In this document: piece after piece, positions 1 through 10,266 of the stretch
How the letters are laid out: every line of letters starts with the position of its first letter
Position numbering within the stretch: the first letter of the stretch is position 1
Assembly (NCBI GenBank): GCA_030041045.1
Contig: JASHOQ010000048.1
Span: 119,515 to 183,514 of the forward strand
DNA length: 64,000 nucleotides
Direction of reading: 5' to 3'
From: Acidobacteriaceae bacterium
GTDB lineage: Bacteria > Acidobacteriota > Terriglobia > Terriglobales > Acidobacteriaceae
Position numbers and translations under genes: made by a program
The notes under the pieces: generated by a model
Seen by the model: the letters and a program-made list of their open reading frames with translations, nothing else
Databases searched by the model: none
What the model was told of the DNA's origin: nothing

Positions 1-170
1 TCGGCTCCGCTTCGTCAAAACCGCTTCATTGTCCGCTTTCGAACAACCGGTCTCAGCTCCGAACACGCTATTCTGTCTCTGGTTGCATAAGCTCCCTCCT
101 TTCAATCTGCGGCGCTGGCCTCTCAACTGCACGCTCGCAATAGTTCGTCATCCGTTGTACGGGAGAACCC

Positions 171-2750
171 ATGCTCGCTGATCTCGGGTATGCGTTGCGG
201 CAACTCCGCAAATCCCCCGGCTTCACCCTCACCGCTGTGCTCACGCTGGCGCTCGGCATCGGCGCCACCACCGCCATCTTCACCCTCGTTCAACAGGTGA
301 TGCTCGAGTCGCTGCCCGTCACCAACCCCGATCAGCTCTGGCGCATCGGCGACCAGGCCCGCTGCTGCAACTGGGGCGGATTCAGCCAGGACGGCAACAA
401 CAACGACGAGCCCGGCGACTGGAGCCTTTACCCCTGGGAAGCCTACAAGCTGTTCCGCGCCAACACGCCGGCTTTTGAGGACCTGGCTGCCCTTCAGGCC
501 GGGAACGCCACGCTGGGTGTGCGGCGCGCGGAATCGTCTGCCACGCCCGGCACCGCCAACGGCCAGTATGTCTCCGGCAATTTTTTCCGGACTCTCGGCA
601 TTTCGCCCTGGCGGGGACGGCTCTTTGCCGACGCAGACGACCAGGAAGGCGCGTCGCCGGTCGCCGTGATGAGCTTCCACACCTGGGAAGAGAAGTTCGG
701 CTCCGATCCCTCCGTGATCGGCTCCGTATTCGAACTCAACGGACATCCCTTCACCATCGTTGGCGTCACCCCGCCGGCTTTCATCGGAGCGAAAATGGTG
801 AGTTGGGGCATGCCGGACTTTTGGATGCCGCTGACCGCCGAGCCGCTGATCGATGGTGCAACCTCACGCCTCAAAGACTCGCGCGTCGACTGGCTTGACG
901 TCATCGGCCGCGTGCGCCCCGGAACCAATCCAAAAGCGCTTGAGGCGCAGCTTCAGGGCGAACTGCACGGTTGGCTGGCCAGCCATCTGCCGGAAATGAC
1001 TCCGCAGGAAACGGCCGTGTGGCAAAAGCAGTCTCTGCGCCTGTCGCCCGGGGGCGCGGGCTTCTCGCAATTGCGCAGGAGCTACAAGCAAGGCCTCCTC
1101 CTGCTGCTGGTCACCGCGCTCTGCGTGCTGCTGGTGGCCTGCGCCAACATCGCCAACCTGCTGCTGGCGCGCGGGCTCCGCAACCGGCAGCAGATTGCGG
1201 TACGCGTGGCTTTGGGTGCATCGCGCCGCCGCCTGGTGAGAGATGCTCTGCTCGAAGGCATCACCCTCTCGCTCATCGGCGGCGCGGCCGGCCTGGTGGT
1301 CGCGTGGGCGGGCGCGCGTCTGATCCTCTACCTCGCCTTTCACTCCACGCGGCAAGTCACGTGGATTCCGGTGAAGGCATCGCCGTCCATCTCAGTTCTC
1401 CTGTTTGCCTTCGGAGTCTCCCTGCTGACCGGCATGATCTTCTCCATCGCACCCGCGTGGATGACCTCGCGCGCTGAGCCGGTGGAGGCGTTGCGCGGCG
1501 CCAAGCGCGCCGTGGCCGGCGGGCGCCACTGGGCGCAGACCGCCCTGGTCGTCGCGCAGGCGGCCATTTCGCTGGTGCTGCTGAGCGCCGCGGCCATGCT
1601 CGGTGGAAGTCTGCACAATCTGGAGAATCAGAACTTCGGCTTCGATCCCGACGGCCGCTATCTCGCCTACATCAATCCCCTGTTATCCAACTACAAGCAG
1701 GAGCAACTCGTTCCCCTCTTCCGCCAGATTCAGGATCGTCTCAGCGCCATTCCCGGCGTGCGCAGCGTCAGCTCCGCCACCTACGCACCCTTGAGCGGCG
1801 ACCAGTGGGGCAGCAGTGTTCGTGTTCTGGGCAAACCCGAGCCCGGCCCCAAGGATGACTACTTTGCCGACTGGACTCGTGTCACCCCGGGCTTCTTCGA
1901 TACCATCGGCGCGAACATGCGTATGGGCCGTCCCCTCACCGAAGACGACAACGAAAATACGCGGCCCGTAGCCGTCGTCAATGAAGCTTTTGTCAAGAAT
2001 TTCTTCGCAAACCGGAATCCTATCGGGCAGCACTTCGGTCCGGGACCGGTCGAGAATGCGGGCACCTATGAGATTGTCGGCGTCGTCCAGAATATTCACT
2101 ACGTGAACTGGGCCTTCAAAGAGCCTGACCGTGCCATGTATTACATCCCGGAGGCGCAGCTCGTCCACTTCAATCAGCCGGATATCGAGAGCTACGAGAT
2201 CTGGTCGCAGAACCTATATAGCATCGTCATCTGGGCCTCGGGGCATCCGCCGGATATGCCCGCGCAGGTGAAGCGAGCCCTGGCCCAGGTCGATGCCAAC
2301 CTGGTGTTGTACGACGTTGTGCCGTACTCGAGGGCGATCGACCAAACCTTCGACCAGCAGAACATGATCGCCAGCCTTACCTGGCTCTTCGGCGCTGTAG
2401 GGCTGGTGCTGGCAGCCGTCGGCCTCTACGGCGTAACCGCCTACGGCGTGGAGCAGCGCACCAGCGAAATCGGCGTGCGCATGGCCCTCGGCGCTGATCG
2501 CGGCTCCGTGGTCGCCCTGGTGCTGCGCGGCGCGTTCCTGCAGGTCGGTATCGGATTGGCCATCGGCATCCCTGCGGCCATTGGCGCGGGATATCTCATC
2601 GCCAGCCAGCTCTTCGGAGTCAGACCCTGGAATCCGCTGCTGTTGGGTGGCGCAACCGCTCTGTTGGGTCTGGCAGCCCTGGTTGCCGCGGTTCTTCCCG
2701 CGCGTCGTGCCGCCAGCATTGACCCCATGCAGGCATTGCGCAGCGAATAA
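171..2750 (+). CDS. ADOP-type ABC permease (MacB/FtsX, duplicated)
   Basis: An 859-residue inner-membrane permease made of two MacB_PCD plus FtsX units. An N-terminal membrane segment sits at about residues 18-40, a periplasmic domain follows to about 300, and clusters of membrane helices lie near 305-440 and 740-850. This duplicated layout, starting with LADLGYALRQLRKSPGFT, is typical of the acidobacterial duplicated orphan permeases, which usually have no ATPase gene beside them; none is seen here either. The start is supported by GGGAG five bases before the ATG. The substrate is unknown; relatives are often annotated as macrolide or lipoprotein exporters, but that is only by homology. A strong bidirectional terminator follows the gene. 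Confidence 0.9.
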   Translation: MLADLGYALRQLRKSPGFTLTAVLTLALGIGATTAIFTLVQQVMLESLPVTNPDQLWRIGDQARCCNWGGFSQDGNNNDEPGDWSLYPWEAYKLFRANTPAFEDLAALQAGNATLGVRRAESSATPGTANGQYVSGNFFRTLGISPWRGRLFADADDQEGASPVAVMSFHTWEEKFGSDPSVIGSVFELNGHPFTIVGVTPPAFIGAKMVSWGMPDFWMPLTAEPLIDGATSRLKDSRVDWLDVIGRVRPGTNPKALEAQLQGELHGWLASHLPEMTPQETAVWQKQSLRLSPGGAGFSQLRRSYKQGLLLLLVTALCVLLVACANIANLLLARGLRNRQQIAVRVALGASRRRLVRDALLEGITLSLIGGAAGLVVAWAGARLILYLAFHSTRQVTWIPVKASPSISVLLFAFGVSLLTGMIFSIAPAWMTSRAEPVEALRGAKRAVAGGRHWAQTALVVAQAAISLVLLSAAAMLGGSLHNLENQNFGFDPDGRYLAYINPLLSNYKQEQLVPLFRQIQDRLSAIPGVRSVSSATYAPLSGDQWGSSVRVLGKPEPGPKDDYFADWTRVTPGFFDTIGANMRMGRPLTEDDNENTRPVAVVNEAFVKNFFANRNPIGQHFGPGPVENAGTYEIVGVVQNIHYVNWAFKEPDRAMYYIPEAQLVHFNQPDIESYEIWSQNLYSIVIWASGHPPDMPAQVKRALAQVDANLVLYDVVPYSRAIDQTFDQQNMIASLTWLFGAVGLVLAAVGLYGVTAYGVEQRTSEIGVRMALGADRGSVVALVLRGAFLQVGIGLAIGIPAAIGAGYLIASQLFGVRPWNPLLLGGATALLGLAALVAAVLPARRAASIDPMQALRSE

Positions 2751-2774
2751 CACATTACGCCCTTCAACGCACCC

Positions 2775-2808
2775 AGCAAAAACGCCGCCCGCAGGCGGCG
2801 CTTTTGCT
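2775..2808. terminator. Bidirectional rho-independent terminator
   Basis: A 15-bp stem with one mismatch (AGCAAAAACGCCGCC against GGCGGCGCTTTTGCT) encloses a 4-base loop. It has A-rich and T-rich flanks, so it can end transcription from both sides. It lies between the convergent permease gene and the small gene on the minus strand. Confidence 0.8.
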
Positions 2809-2827
2809 CATCTCAAAGAAAACACGC

Positions 2828-3055
2828 TTACAACGTCGATTCGATCTCAAAGCCCCACGCCTCGAGAAGCGCCTCAGGGATGTACTTGGAATTCTTGTTG
2901 CGGCGTGCCCACTCGCGCAGGCGGGTTGACCGGATGTACTGATCCGGAGGCAGCTTGAATTCCTTGGTAATCTGCTCGAAAGAGGTAACAGTGGGCACCA
3001 CCGGGCCAATGGGCTCCGGCTTGCCCCAATTTGGATTTCCACGACGCTTTGCCAT
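2828..3055 (-). CDS. Small conserved hypothetical protein (75 aa)
   Basis: A 75-residue basic, soluble protein beginning MAKRRGNPNWGKPEP and ending in WGFEIESTL. I recognise the style as a short conserved acidobacterial protein but know no function. The reading frame extends upstream to 3127. The start at 3055 is preferred because AAGGA lies 10 bases before it and because a good promoter (3136-3164) would place the transcript start near 3128, making the upstream ATG unusable. The N-terminal Arg/Lys/Asn/Trp-rich stretch could contact nucleic acid, which is only a guess. It shares a terminator with the preceding permease gene. Confidence 0.65.
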   Translation of the reverse strand: MAKRRGNPNWGKPEPIGPVVPTVTSFEQITKEFKLPPDQYIRSTRLREWARRNKNSKYIPEALLEAWGFEIESTL

Positions 3056-3135
3056 TGGGTTTTGTGTCCTTGAAGAGAGGTTGGCGGACTCAGGCTTGGG
3101 GAAGTGCGCAACGTCCGCAAGCAACATTAACTCTC

Positions 3136-3164
3136 ATTTTAGGGATTTTTTCTTCAAAAATCAA
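3136..3164 (-). promoter_or_regulatory. Predicted sigma-70 promoter of the 75-aa gene
   Basis: On the minus strand, TTGATT (3159-3164) and TAAAAT (3136-3141) are separated by exactly 17 bases in an AT-rich patch of otherwise GC-rich DNA. This puts the start of transcription about 73 bases before the ATG at 3055. Confidence 0.5.
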
Positions 3165-3650
3165 TAGCAAATTGCTTTTTCCGCTGAACTTGGCGCGCTT
3201 TTGTTCCCGCTTGCTAAGAAACCGCAAACCGCTGATCGCAAGTATCTTACCACAGCCCCATTAGCAGAGCCAGTTAACCTTGACCACGCCCTTGTGGATA
3301 AATCTCGTCGCGCACCAACTTCGGCAAGATGTTTACTCTTATGACAACATTTCGCCATCTCCCCGTTGCGGTTCTGATACTGCTTTCGTACCCCACGCGC
3401 GGTTACGCAGGTCAGGTAATTCTGAGCCGCAACGCTTGGGAGCGGACGCTGCACTTGCAGCTTTTCATGGTTCCAAATGGGGACACGAGCGGCTTCCATC
3501 CCCTCAAGCGCGACGCGCATTCGAGCGCCGCCACCCCTCGCGCCAAAACCACCGTGGCCTGGCGAGGAGTGGAGCAGTTTGAATTCGCTTGGAAAGGGCA
3601 CTCCTTCACTGGCTGCCGGGAAACTCTATCGATGGGGGTCTTGCAGCAAG
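3165..3650. other. Intergenic stretch, no gene seen
   Basis: The spacer between the small minus-strand gene and the Gfo/Idh/MocA gene. Open frames in it (for example 3329-3688 plus and 3161-3601 minus) have no recognisable domain, no convincing ribosome site and poor codon texture. I see nothing I can call here; a repeat follows at 3651. Confidence 0.5.
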
Positions 3651-3713
3651 GGCACGGCCTCAGCTGGGCCACGAACGGCGCAAAATGAAACCGGGCTTCA
3701 GCCCTTCAGGAAT
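3651..3713. repeat. REP-like repeat, GGGCTTCAGCCC family
   Basis: It contains CAAGGGCACGGCCTCAGC followed by a GGGCTTCAGCCC hairpin. The same two modules, in the same order, occur at 10169-10244, and a related arrangement is at 41461-41541. It is an intergenic dispersed repeat of unknown function. Confidence 0.6.
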
Positions 3714-3815
3714 CGTTCTTTCAAACGCCGCCTGGCGGCCTCGTTGCACCCGTATGTTAGAGTCGCAGTCATCGGCCAATCCCCAACTCCCATTAAGCAA
3801 AGGAACCGCACCACG

Positions 3816-4961
3816 ATGACTTTGAACCGTAGAGAATTTGCGCAGCTGGGCGCGCTCTCGCTCGCCGCCGGCTTCATGCGCGCGCTTCCCGCGCAGACTC
3901 CGCCCGCCGCTGCCCCGCGCAAAACCGGCTACGCGGTCATCGGCCTGGGCCGCATCGCTGCACACTTCATGCCCGGAGCCGTGAACTCCACCAACTCCGC
4001 CATCACCGGCCTCGTCAGCGGCCATCGCGACAAGGCCGAGAAGATCGCCGCGCAATACGGCGTGCCCCTCGCGTCAATCTATAGCTACGACAACTTCGAT
4101 GAGATCGCCCACAATCCGGCCATCGACGCCGTCTACGTCGCGCTGCCCAACTCCATGCACGCGGAGTTCACCATCCGCGCCGCCAAAGCCGGCAAGCATG
4201 TGCTCTGCGAGAAGCCCATGGCCACAACGGTCGCCGATTCTGAGGCTATGATCGCGGCCTGCAAGGCGGCTAATGTGAAGCTCATGATTGCCTACCGCTG
4301 CCACTTCGAGCCCGTTCATCTCCGCTCCATTCAGTTGATCCACTCCGGGCAGCTCGGCCAGGTGCAAGCCATCTCCAGTTGTTTCGGGTATAACATCGCG
4401 CCCGGCGAATGGCGCCTGAACAAGAAGCTCGCCGGCGGCGGCCCGCTCTATGACGTGGGCATTTATTCGCTGAATGCCTGCCGCTACCTCACCGGCGAAG
4501 AGCCGGCGGCCCTCGAGGCCTACGCCTCCACCATCGATCACGACAGCCGCTTCAGCGAGGTGGAAGAAAATACGGCGTGGACCATGCGCTTCCCTTCCGG
4601 CATCGTCGCCAGCTGCGCCACCACCTATGGCGCAAACATGAGCGGCTACTTCAAGGTCTATGGCTCCAAAGGGTGGCTCGCGATCGACCCCGCCTTCAAC
4701 TATGAAGGCGTGCACCTGCACGGCGAGTTGAGCGGCCAGGCGCTCGACGAGCTCAGCCCCTCGCACGACCCCTATCAGTTCCAGGCTGAAGCCGAGCATT
4801 TCTCTCATTGCGTCGAGAACAACCTGGAGCCGCAATGCCCCGGCGAAGAGGGTCTCCGGGACATGAAGTACATCGCCGAGATCTATCGCTCCGCGGGCAT
4901 CCCCGTACCCTGGAGAATGGAGCCGGTCAGCGTTGTTTCCGGACCCCCGCGCACATCCTGA
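3816..4961 (+). CDS. Gfo/Idh/MocA oxidoreductase, Tat-exported
   Basis: A 381-residue NAD(P)-dependent sugar dehydrogenase-like protein. The N-terminus has a twin-arginine motif (NRREFAQLGALSLAAGF), so it is probably exported folded with its nucleotide. The Rossmann segment GLGRIAAHF lies near residue 47 and the family EKP motif in LCEKPMATT near 137. The C-terminal alpha/beta domain carries GGGPLYDVGIYSLNA. The open frame reaches back to 3477, but the start at 3816 follows AAGGAA at 3799-3804 and begins directly with the Tat signal. It is convergent with hutH. The substrate is unknown; glucose-fructose oxidoreductase-like or glycosidic-sugar oxidation are possibilities. Confidence 0.88.
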   Translation: MTLNRREFAQLGALSLAAGFMRALPAQTPPAAAPRKTGYAVIGLGRIAAHFMPGAVNSTNSAITGLVSGHRDKAEKIAAQYGVPLASIYSYDNFDEIAHNPAIDAVYVALPNSMHAEFTIRAAKAGKHVLCEKPMATTVADSEAMIAACKAANVKLMIAYRCHFEPVHLRSIQLIHSGQLGQVQAISSCFGYNIAPGEWRLNKKLAGGGPLYDVGIYSLNACRYLTGEEPAALEAYASTIDHDSRFSEVEENTAWTMRFPSGIVASCATTYGANMSGYFKVYGSKGWLAIDPAFNYEGVHLHGELSGQALDELSPSHDPYQFQAEAEHFSHCVENNLEPQCPGEEGLRDMKYIAEIYRSAGIPVPWRMEPVSVVSGPPRTS

Positions 4962-4985
4962 GTGAAACTCGCTGTGCAACCGCGC

Positions 4986-5030
4986 CCTGACCCCTGATCC
5001 CTGAAACCTGCTCCCTGACCCCTGCCCCTA
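4986..5030. repeat. Degenerate CCTGACCCCTGA word repeat
   Basis: Imperfect tandem words of 7-10 bases (CTGACCCCTGATCCCTGAAA and variants) fill the gap between two convergent genes. The same word family recurs at 53857-53890 and 53975-54012. Confidence 0.6.
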
Positions 5031-6557
5031 ATCTTCCATCCACGCGTTGAACGCGCCGCGCTGCAGCGCCGCCGTCAGCGCGTCGATGTCTTTGCTCAAT
5101 TGCCGGTCCTCGCCCAAATGCGGCACTACCGCGCGCACCGCCTCGTAGGCGCGGCTCACCTCCACGCTGGGCTTGAGCGGCAGCCGGTATTCGAGCCCCT
5201 GCGCCGCGCACATCAGCTCGATGGCGGCGATGCGCTCCACATTCTCGACGACCTGCCGCAGCTTGACCGCGGCCGTCATGCCCATGGAAACGTGATCTTC
5301 TTTGCCGCCGCTGGTGGGAATATTGCCCGTGGACGCCGGATGCGCAAGTACCTGGCACTCGTTGATAAGCGCCGCAGCGGCGATCTGTGCCACCATGTAC
5401 CCCGACTGCAACCCCGCTCCCGGCGAAAGAAACGGGGGCAGCCCCTCATTGATGTCCGGATTGAGCAGCCGGTCGATGCGCCGCTCGCCGATGCCGGCCA
5501 GATCAGTCATCGCGATGGCCGCATAGTCGAAGGCGTACGCCAGCGGCGCTCCATGAAAATTTCCCCCCTCCAGCACGGCTCCGCCGTCTGGGGTTTTGGA
5601 GGAGGGCTCAGGCAACACCAGCGGATTGTCCGTCGCCGATCCCGATTCAATCTCCAGCACGCCGGCCACATGCTCCAGCACATCGCGCACCGCGCCGTGC
5701 ACCTGCGGCATGCAGCGCAGGCAGTAGGCGTCCTGCACGCGCGTGTCGTGCACGAGGTGCGACTCGCGAATCTCTGAGTTCGCCATCAGCCGCATCAGAT
5801 GCGCCGCCGCGGCGCTCTGCCCCGCATGCGGCCGCGCCCGGTGAATGCGCGCGTCAAACGCCGTAGGCGTGCCCTTCAAGGCTTCGAGTGACATCGCGCC
5901 CGCCAGATCGGCCAGCCGCACCAGCCGCCGCGCTCGCACCACGGCCAGCGCGCCCACGGCCGTCATGGCCTGCGTTCCGTTCAGCAGCGCCAGACCCTCC
6001 TTGGCCTTGAGGGTCAGCGGCTTCAGCCCCGCGCGCCGCAACGCTTCGCCGCCCGAAAACCGATCTCCTTTGAAGTAAGCCTCGCCATCTCCAATGACCA
6101 CCAGCGCCAGATGCGCCAGCGGAGCCAGATCGCCGCTCGCGCCCACAGAGCCCTTCTCCGGAATCACCGGCGTCACGTCCGCATTGAGCAGGGCGGCCAG
6201 TAACTCAACCAGCTCCGGCCGCACGCCGCTCAGCCCCTTCGCCAGCACGTTGGCGCGCAGCAGCAGCATGGCCCGCGATTCGGCTTCTGAAAGCGGCTCG
6301 CCCAGCCCGCACGCGTGGCTGCGCACCAGGTTCACCTGCAGTTGCGCCAGGCTCTCGGGCGGGATGTGCACATCCGCCAGCTTGCCGAACCCCGTGTTCA
6401 CCCCGTAAACCGTACGCCCCGAAGCAAGAATCCGCTCGATTGATGCGCGCCCAGCGGCCACGCGCTCGAGCGCCGCCGGCGCAATGGCCACGCGGCGCGC
6501 GCCCATGGCCACGGCCTCAATTTCAGCCAGCGTGAGCCGCTGACCCTCCAGCGCCAT
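5028..6557 (-). CDS. hutH: Histidine ammonia-lyase
   Basis: A 509-residue enzyme that deaminates L-histidine to urocanate, the first step of histidine breakdown, in the cytoplasm. The Ala-Ser-Gly triad that cyclises to the MIO electrophile lies in VGASGDLAPLAHL at about residues 140-142, where it is found in characterised HutH proteins. The active-site segment TVYGVNTGFGKL and the C-terminal TSGGKEDHVSMG region are present. The frame allows an ATG at 6587, but AAGGGAG stands just before the ATG at 6557 and nothing comparable precedes 6587, so I chose 6557. No other hut gene is nearby, so it appears to stand alone. Confidence 0.93.
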   Translation of the reverse strand: MALEGQRLTLAEIEAVAMGARRVAIAPAALERVAAGRASIERILASGRTVYGVNTGFGKLADVHIPPESLAQLQVNLVRSHACGLGEPLSEAESRAMLLLRANVLAKGLSGVRPELVELLAALLNADVTPVIPEKGSVGASGDLAPLAHLALVVIGDGEAYFKGDRFSGGEALRRAGLKPLTLKAKEGLALLNGTQAMTAVGALAVVRARRLVRLADLAGAMSLEALKGTPTAFDARIHRARPHAGQSAAAAHLMRLMANSEIRESHLVHDTRVQDAYCLRCMPQVHGAVRDVLEHVAGVLEIESGSATDNPLVLPEPSSKTPDGGAVLEGGNFHGAPLAYAFDYAAIAMTDLAGIGERRIDRLLNPDINEGLPPFLSPGAGLQSGYMVAQIAAAALINECQVLAHPASTGNIPTSGGKEDHVSMGMTAAVKLRQVVENVERIAAIELMCAAQGLEYRLPLKPSVEVSRAYEAVRAVVPHLGEDRQLSKDIDALTAALQRGAFNAWMED

Positions 6558-6711
6558 TGTCTCCCTTGCAGGCTTCACGGTGCTCATACTACGTCGGCCA
6601 AGCGGCTTCTGGGAAGGATTCCCTCGCAGTCAATCCGGAAACGAAATCCGATGGATCGCATCGTAAGAATGCTGTCGTGCGCAATGCTAAAATTCAACTT
6701 TCGGAGAACCT

Positions 6712-8172
<1,461 letters not shown>

Positions 8173-8215
8173 CGGCAGGAATCAGTCGTCGGCGATCGAT
8201 CCTAACCTCACCACG

Positions 8216-8347
8216 AAAACGGGTGCCCCAGGTCCCGCTTTTGGGACCTGGGAGACCAAGAATCCAAATCCGGCACTGTCATCCCGAGCGAAGTCCGCCG
8301 AAGGCGGACGAGCCGAAGGACCCGCTGCTGCTTTTCGTCGCTGGTTG
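8216..8347. repeat. Composite dispersed repeat, copy A
   Basis: It begins GGGTGCCCCAGGTCC...GGACCTGGG (hairpin), continues AGACCAAGAATCCAAATCCG, then TGTCATCCCGAGCG with a GTCCGCC/GGCGGAC hairpin, then GAAGGACCCGCTGCTGCTTT. Copy B, 200 bases downstream, is nearly identical. Confidence 0.75.
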
Positions 8348-8348
8348 C

Positions 8349-8383
8349 CCCATCCTAACCGCGCCTTATGCGGTTAGGGTGGG
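8349..8383. repeat. Palindromic hairpin between repeat copies
   Basis: CCCATCCTAACCGC and GCGGTTAGGGTGGG form a 14-bp stem with one mismatch around the loop GCCTTAT. It sits between the two composite repeats and may also act as a terminator. Confidence 0.6.
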
Positions 8384-8415
8384 AAAGCACTGTGCCCCCA
8401 CGCACTGCCATCCTA

Positions 8416-8548
8416 AAAACGGGTGCCCCAGGTCCCTCGCATTTGGGGACCTGGGAGACCAAGAATCCAAACCCGGCACTGTCATCCTGAGCGAGTCCGC
8501 CGAATGCGGACGAGTCGAAGGACCTGCTGCTGCTTTTCGTCGCCTGTT
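8416..8548. repeat. Composite dispersed repeat, copy B
   Basis: A second copy of the 8216-8347 element, in direct orientation. The hairpin CCCCAGGTCC...GGACCTGGGG here has the loop segment CTCGCATTT. The TGTCATCCTGAGCGAGTCCG half ends GTCGAAGGACCTGCTGCTGC. Confidence 0.75.
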
Positions 8549-8585
8549 GCAAATTCCAGCGATTTCCCGCGATGCCGTTTGCCGG

Positions 8586-8909
8586 CTACCGCCGAGAATT
8601 GCCTGACGTTCTTTGCCGCGTTCCGCGACCACTCAAGGCGCGATACGCTCGCTGTGCCAGGAAGAAGAGCGTTGCAACACACAAGAGAAAAATGAGCAGC
8701 AGCATGGAAGCAAATGCCCAATCGGGAAGATGCACAAGGCTTGAGAGGAAGGCCATTGCGAGCGTAAGCGCGATTGCCATCAATCCGCACTCAATGAACT
8801 TGTTCCCGCGATTGCTCCTTGCAATTCGCCAGAAAAAGAGCCCGTAGAAGAACGCTGCGGTCACGGCTCCGATTACGTGAGGAATAGCTTTCGAACCCGA
8901 ACCCGTCAT
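8586..8909 (-). CDS. Small integral membrane protein (hypothetical)
   Basis: A 107-residue protein with three hydrophobic segments at about residues 10-27, 40-60 and 66-88, and a basic C-terminal tail (YRALSGRGTRQRTSGNSRR). No family is recognised. The distribution of hydrophobic and charged residues looks like a real membrane protein rather than a chance frame. The ribosome site is weak (AAAGAG shortly before the ATG). It stands alone between repeats and a low-information spacer. Confidence 0.45.
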   Translation of the reverse strand: MTGSGSKAIPHVIGAVTAAFFYGLFFWRIARSNRGNKFIECGLMAIALTLAMAFLSSLVHLPDWAFASMLLLIFLLCVATLFFLAQRAYRALSGRGTRQRTSGNSRR

Positions 8910-9258
8910 AGCTCTTTCCCGGCCCTCCAGAGAAGCGTCTTGGCTCCCTCGCGCCTCTCGCGCGAGAACCCATTAGCTTGCGGAAAATTATCCCCTCATC
9001 GGGCAAAATAGCTAGGGAAGGGACCTTTGCAAACCCTGAATCGGGCGGCAAATACTTGCCACCCCTCCCCCCTCCCCCGGCAAATCATCCAAATTTCGAG
9101 TTAACCCTTTTCCATCTCAACACTTACAAAAACTGCCACGCTGCAAAACTCGTAGAAACCTGTAGAAAACCTGCAAAACCCGAAGGCAAATGCACAGAAA
9201 GAAGGGCAACCTCGACGCGTCAGCTAAGAATTGTTCCCTCGGTCCCTCGTTCCCTGCC
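8910..9258. other. Intergenic stretch, no gene seen
   Basis: A C-rich tract (CCACCCCTCCCCCCTCCCCC) lies near 9060. A short run with two near-copies of GTAGAAAACCTGCAAAAC-like words lies near 9140-9185. No gene or clear promoter was identified. Confidence 0.5.
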
Positions 9259-10089
9259 TCACCGCAGCGTTTCGACCGGCGCCGGGTCCATGTCCGCGTA
9301 GTCCTGGTTCTCGCCGCCCATGCCCCAGCAAAAACTGTAGGCGCGCGTCCCCACACCGGCGTGAATCGACCATCCGGGCGACACAACAATTTCCTTGTCC
9401 TGCATCACGATGTGCCGCGTCTCCGCCGGCGGTCCCATGAAGTGCATCACGCGCGCATCGGCCGCAACATTAAAGTACATGTAAATCTCTGAGCGCCGCA
9501 TGTGCGTGTGCGGCGGCATGGTGTTCCAGTTGCTCCCCGGCGCCAGATGCGTCACGCCCATCACCAGCTGGCAACTGCGCGCGCCCTGGAGATGAATGTA
9601 TTTGTAAATGGTCCGCTTGTTGCATGTCTCCACGCTGCCGATCTCCGTGGGGCTGGCCTCGGCTTTGCGCACCAGCACCGCCGGAAATTCAACATGCGCG
9701 GGATAACTGAGCAGATAGAAGATCGCGGGCGCGCCCTTGTCCTTCGCGGCAAAGCTCACATCTCTGCTGCCCCGGCCGATGTAGAGGCAATCCAGATTCT
9801 GAACATCGTAGCTCCTCCCGTCAACGGAAATGGATCCCGAGCCACCGATGTTGAGCGCGCCCAGCTCGCGCCGTTCGGTGAAGAAACTCGCGCGCAGCTC
9901 GGGATACGTGGGCAGCGCGACCGGCGCACCCACGGGCGCGGCAAATCCGACCACGGTGCGGTCGAGATCGACATAGTTCAAGTGGAGCTTTCCCGGTTCA
10001 TAAAGCCCATCGAGCAGGAAAGTCGCGCGCAGTTCTTCGGTGGTCATGCGCGGATAGCGCACCGGATCGGCCATCAACACAGTCTTCAT
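9259..10089 (-). CDS. kduI: 5-dehydro-4-deoxy-D-glucuronate isomerase
   Basis: A 276-residue cupin-fold isomerase that converts 5-keto-4-deoxyuronate, the product of unsaturated galacturonate, to 2,5-diketo-3-deoxygluconate in the pectin pathway. Zinc ligands are visible in NTMPPHTHMRRSEIYMYF (the two His and the Glu), with a further His towards the C-terminus. The family opening (ADPVRYPRMTTEELRATFLL) and the C-terminal NQDYADMDPAPVETLR are present. The length is exactly typical. It is the first gene of the pectin locus and lies downstream of the GH28-CE8 fusion on the same strand, separated by a repeat. Confidence 0.95.
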   Translation of the reverse strand: MKTVLMADPVRYPRMTTEELRATFLLDGLYEPGKLHLNYVDLDRTVVGFAAPVGAPVALPTYPELRASFFTERRELGALNIGGSGSISVDGRSYDVQNLDCLYIGRGSRDVSFAAKDKGAPAIFYLLSYPAHVEFPAVLVRKAEASPTEIGSVETCNKRTIYKYIHLQGARSCQLVMGVTHLAPGSNWNTMPPHTHMRRSEIYMYFNVAADARVMHFMGPPAETRHIVMQDKEIVVSPGWSIHAGVGTRAYSFCWGMGGENQDYADMDPAPVETLR

Positions 10090-10168
10090 AGGTTCTCCTG
10101 AAAGATTTGGCGAGACTTCCGGAAGAGGCGCGACTTCACGGCTCGCAGAAAACTCTGCTCGCGGCTTT

Positions 10169-10244
10169 CAAACAAGGGCACGGCTTGAGCCGGGCCACAG
10201 GAGCGCAGTCAGATTACTCGGGCTTTAGCCCCTGAGGGACACAA
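10169..10244. repeat. REP-like repeat, GGGCTTTAGCCC family
   Basis: CAAGGGCACGGCTTGAGCCG is followed, 20-odd bases later, by CGGGCTTTAGCCCCTGAGG. It has the same modules as 3651-3713. It lies between kduI and the GH28-CE8 gene. Confidence 0.65.
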
Positions 10245-10266
10245 CGAACGCAGAGCCGATCCCATT

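Noticed and set aside
68..87. A strong Shine-Dalgarno (AAAGGAGG) and ATG on the minus strand near the left edge
   Set aside because: The frame stops after six codons (MQPETE). A different frame from a GTG is open to the edge, but there is too little sequence to support a gene.
971..1477. Long antisense and shifted frames inside the permease and other GC-rich genes
   Set aside because: They are shadows of real coding frames caused by high GC at third positions, with Arg/Ala/Pro-rich composition and no domains.
3329..3688. A 119-residue plus-strand frame before the Gfo/Idh/MocA gene
   Set aside because: No domain, no ribosome site, and its end runs through a dispersed repeat.
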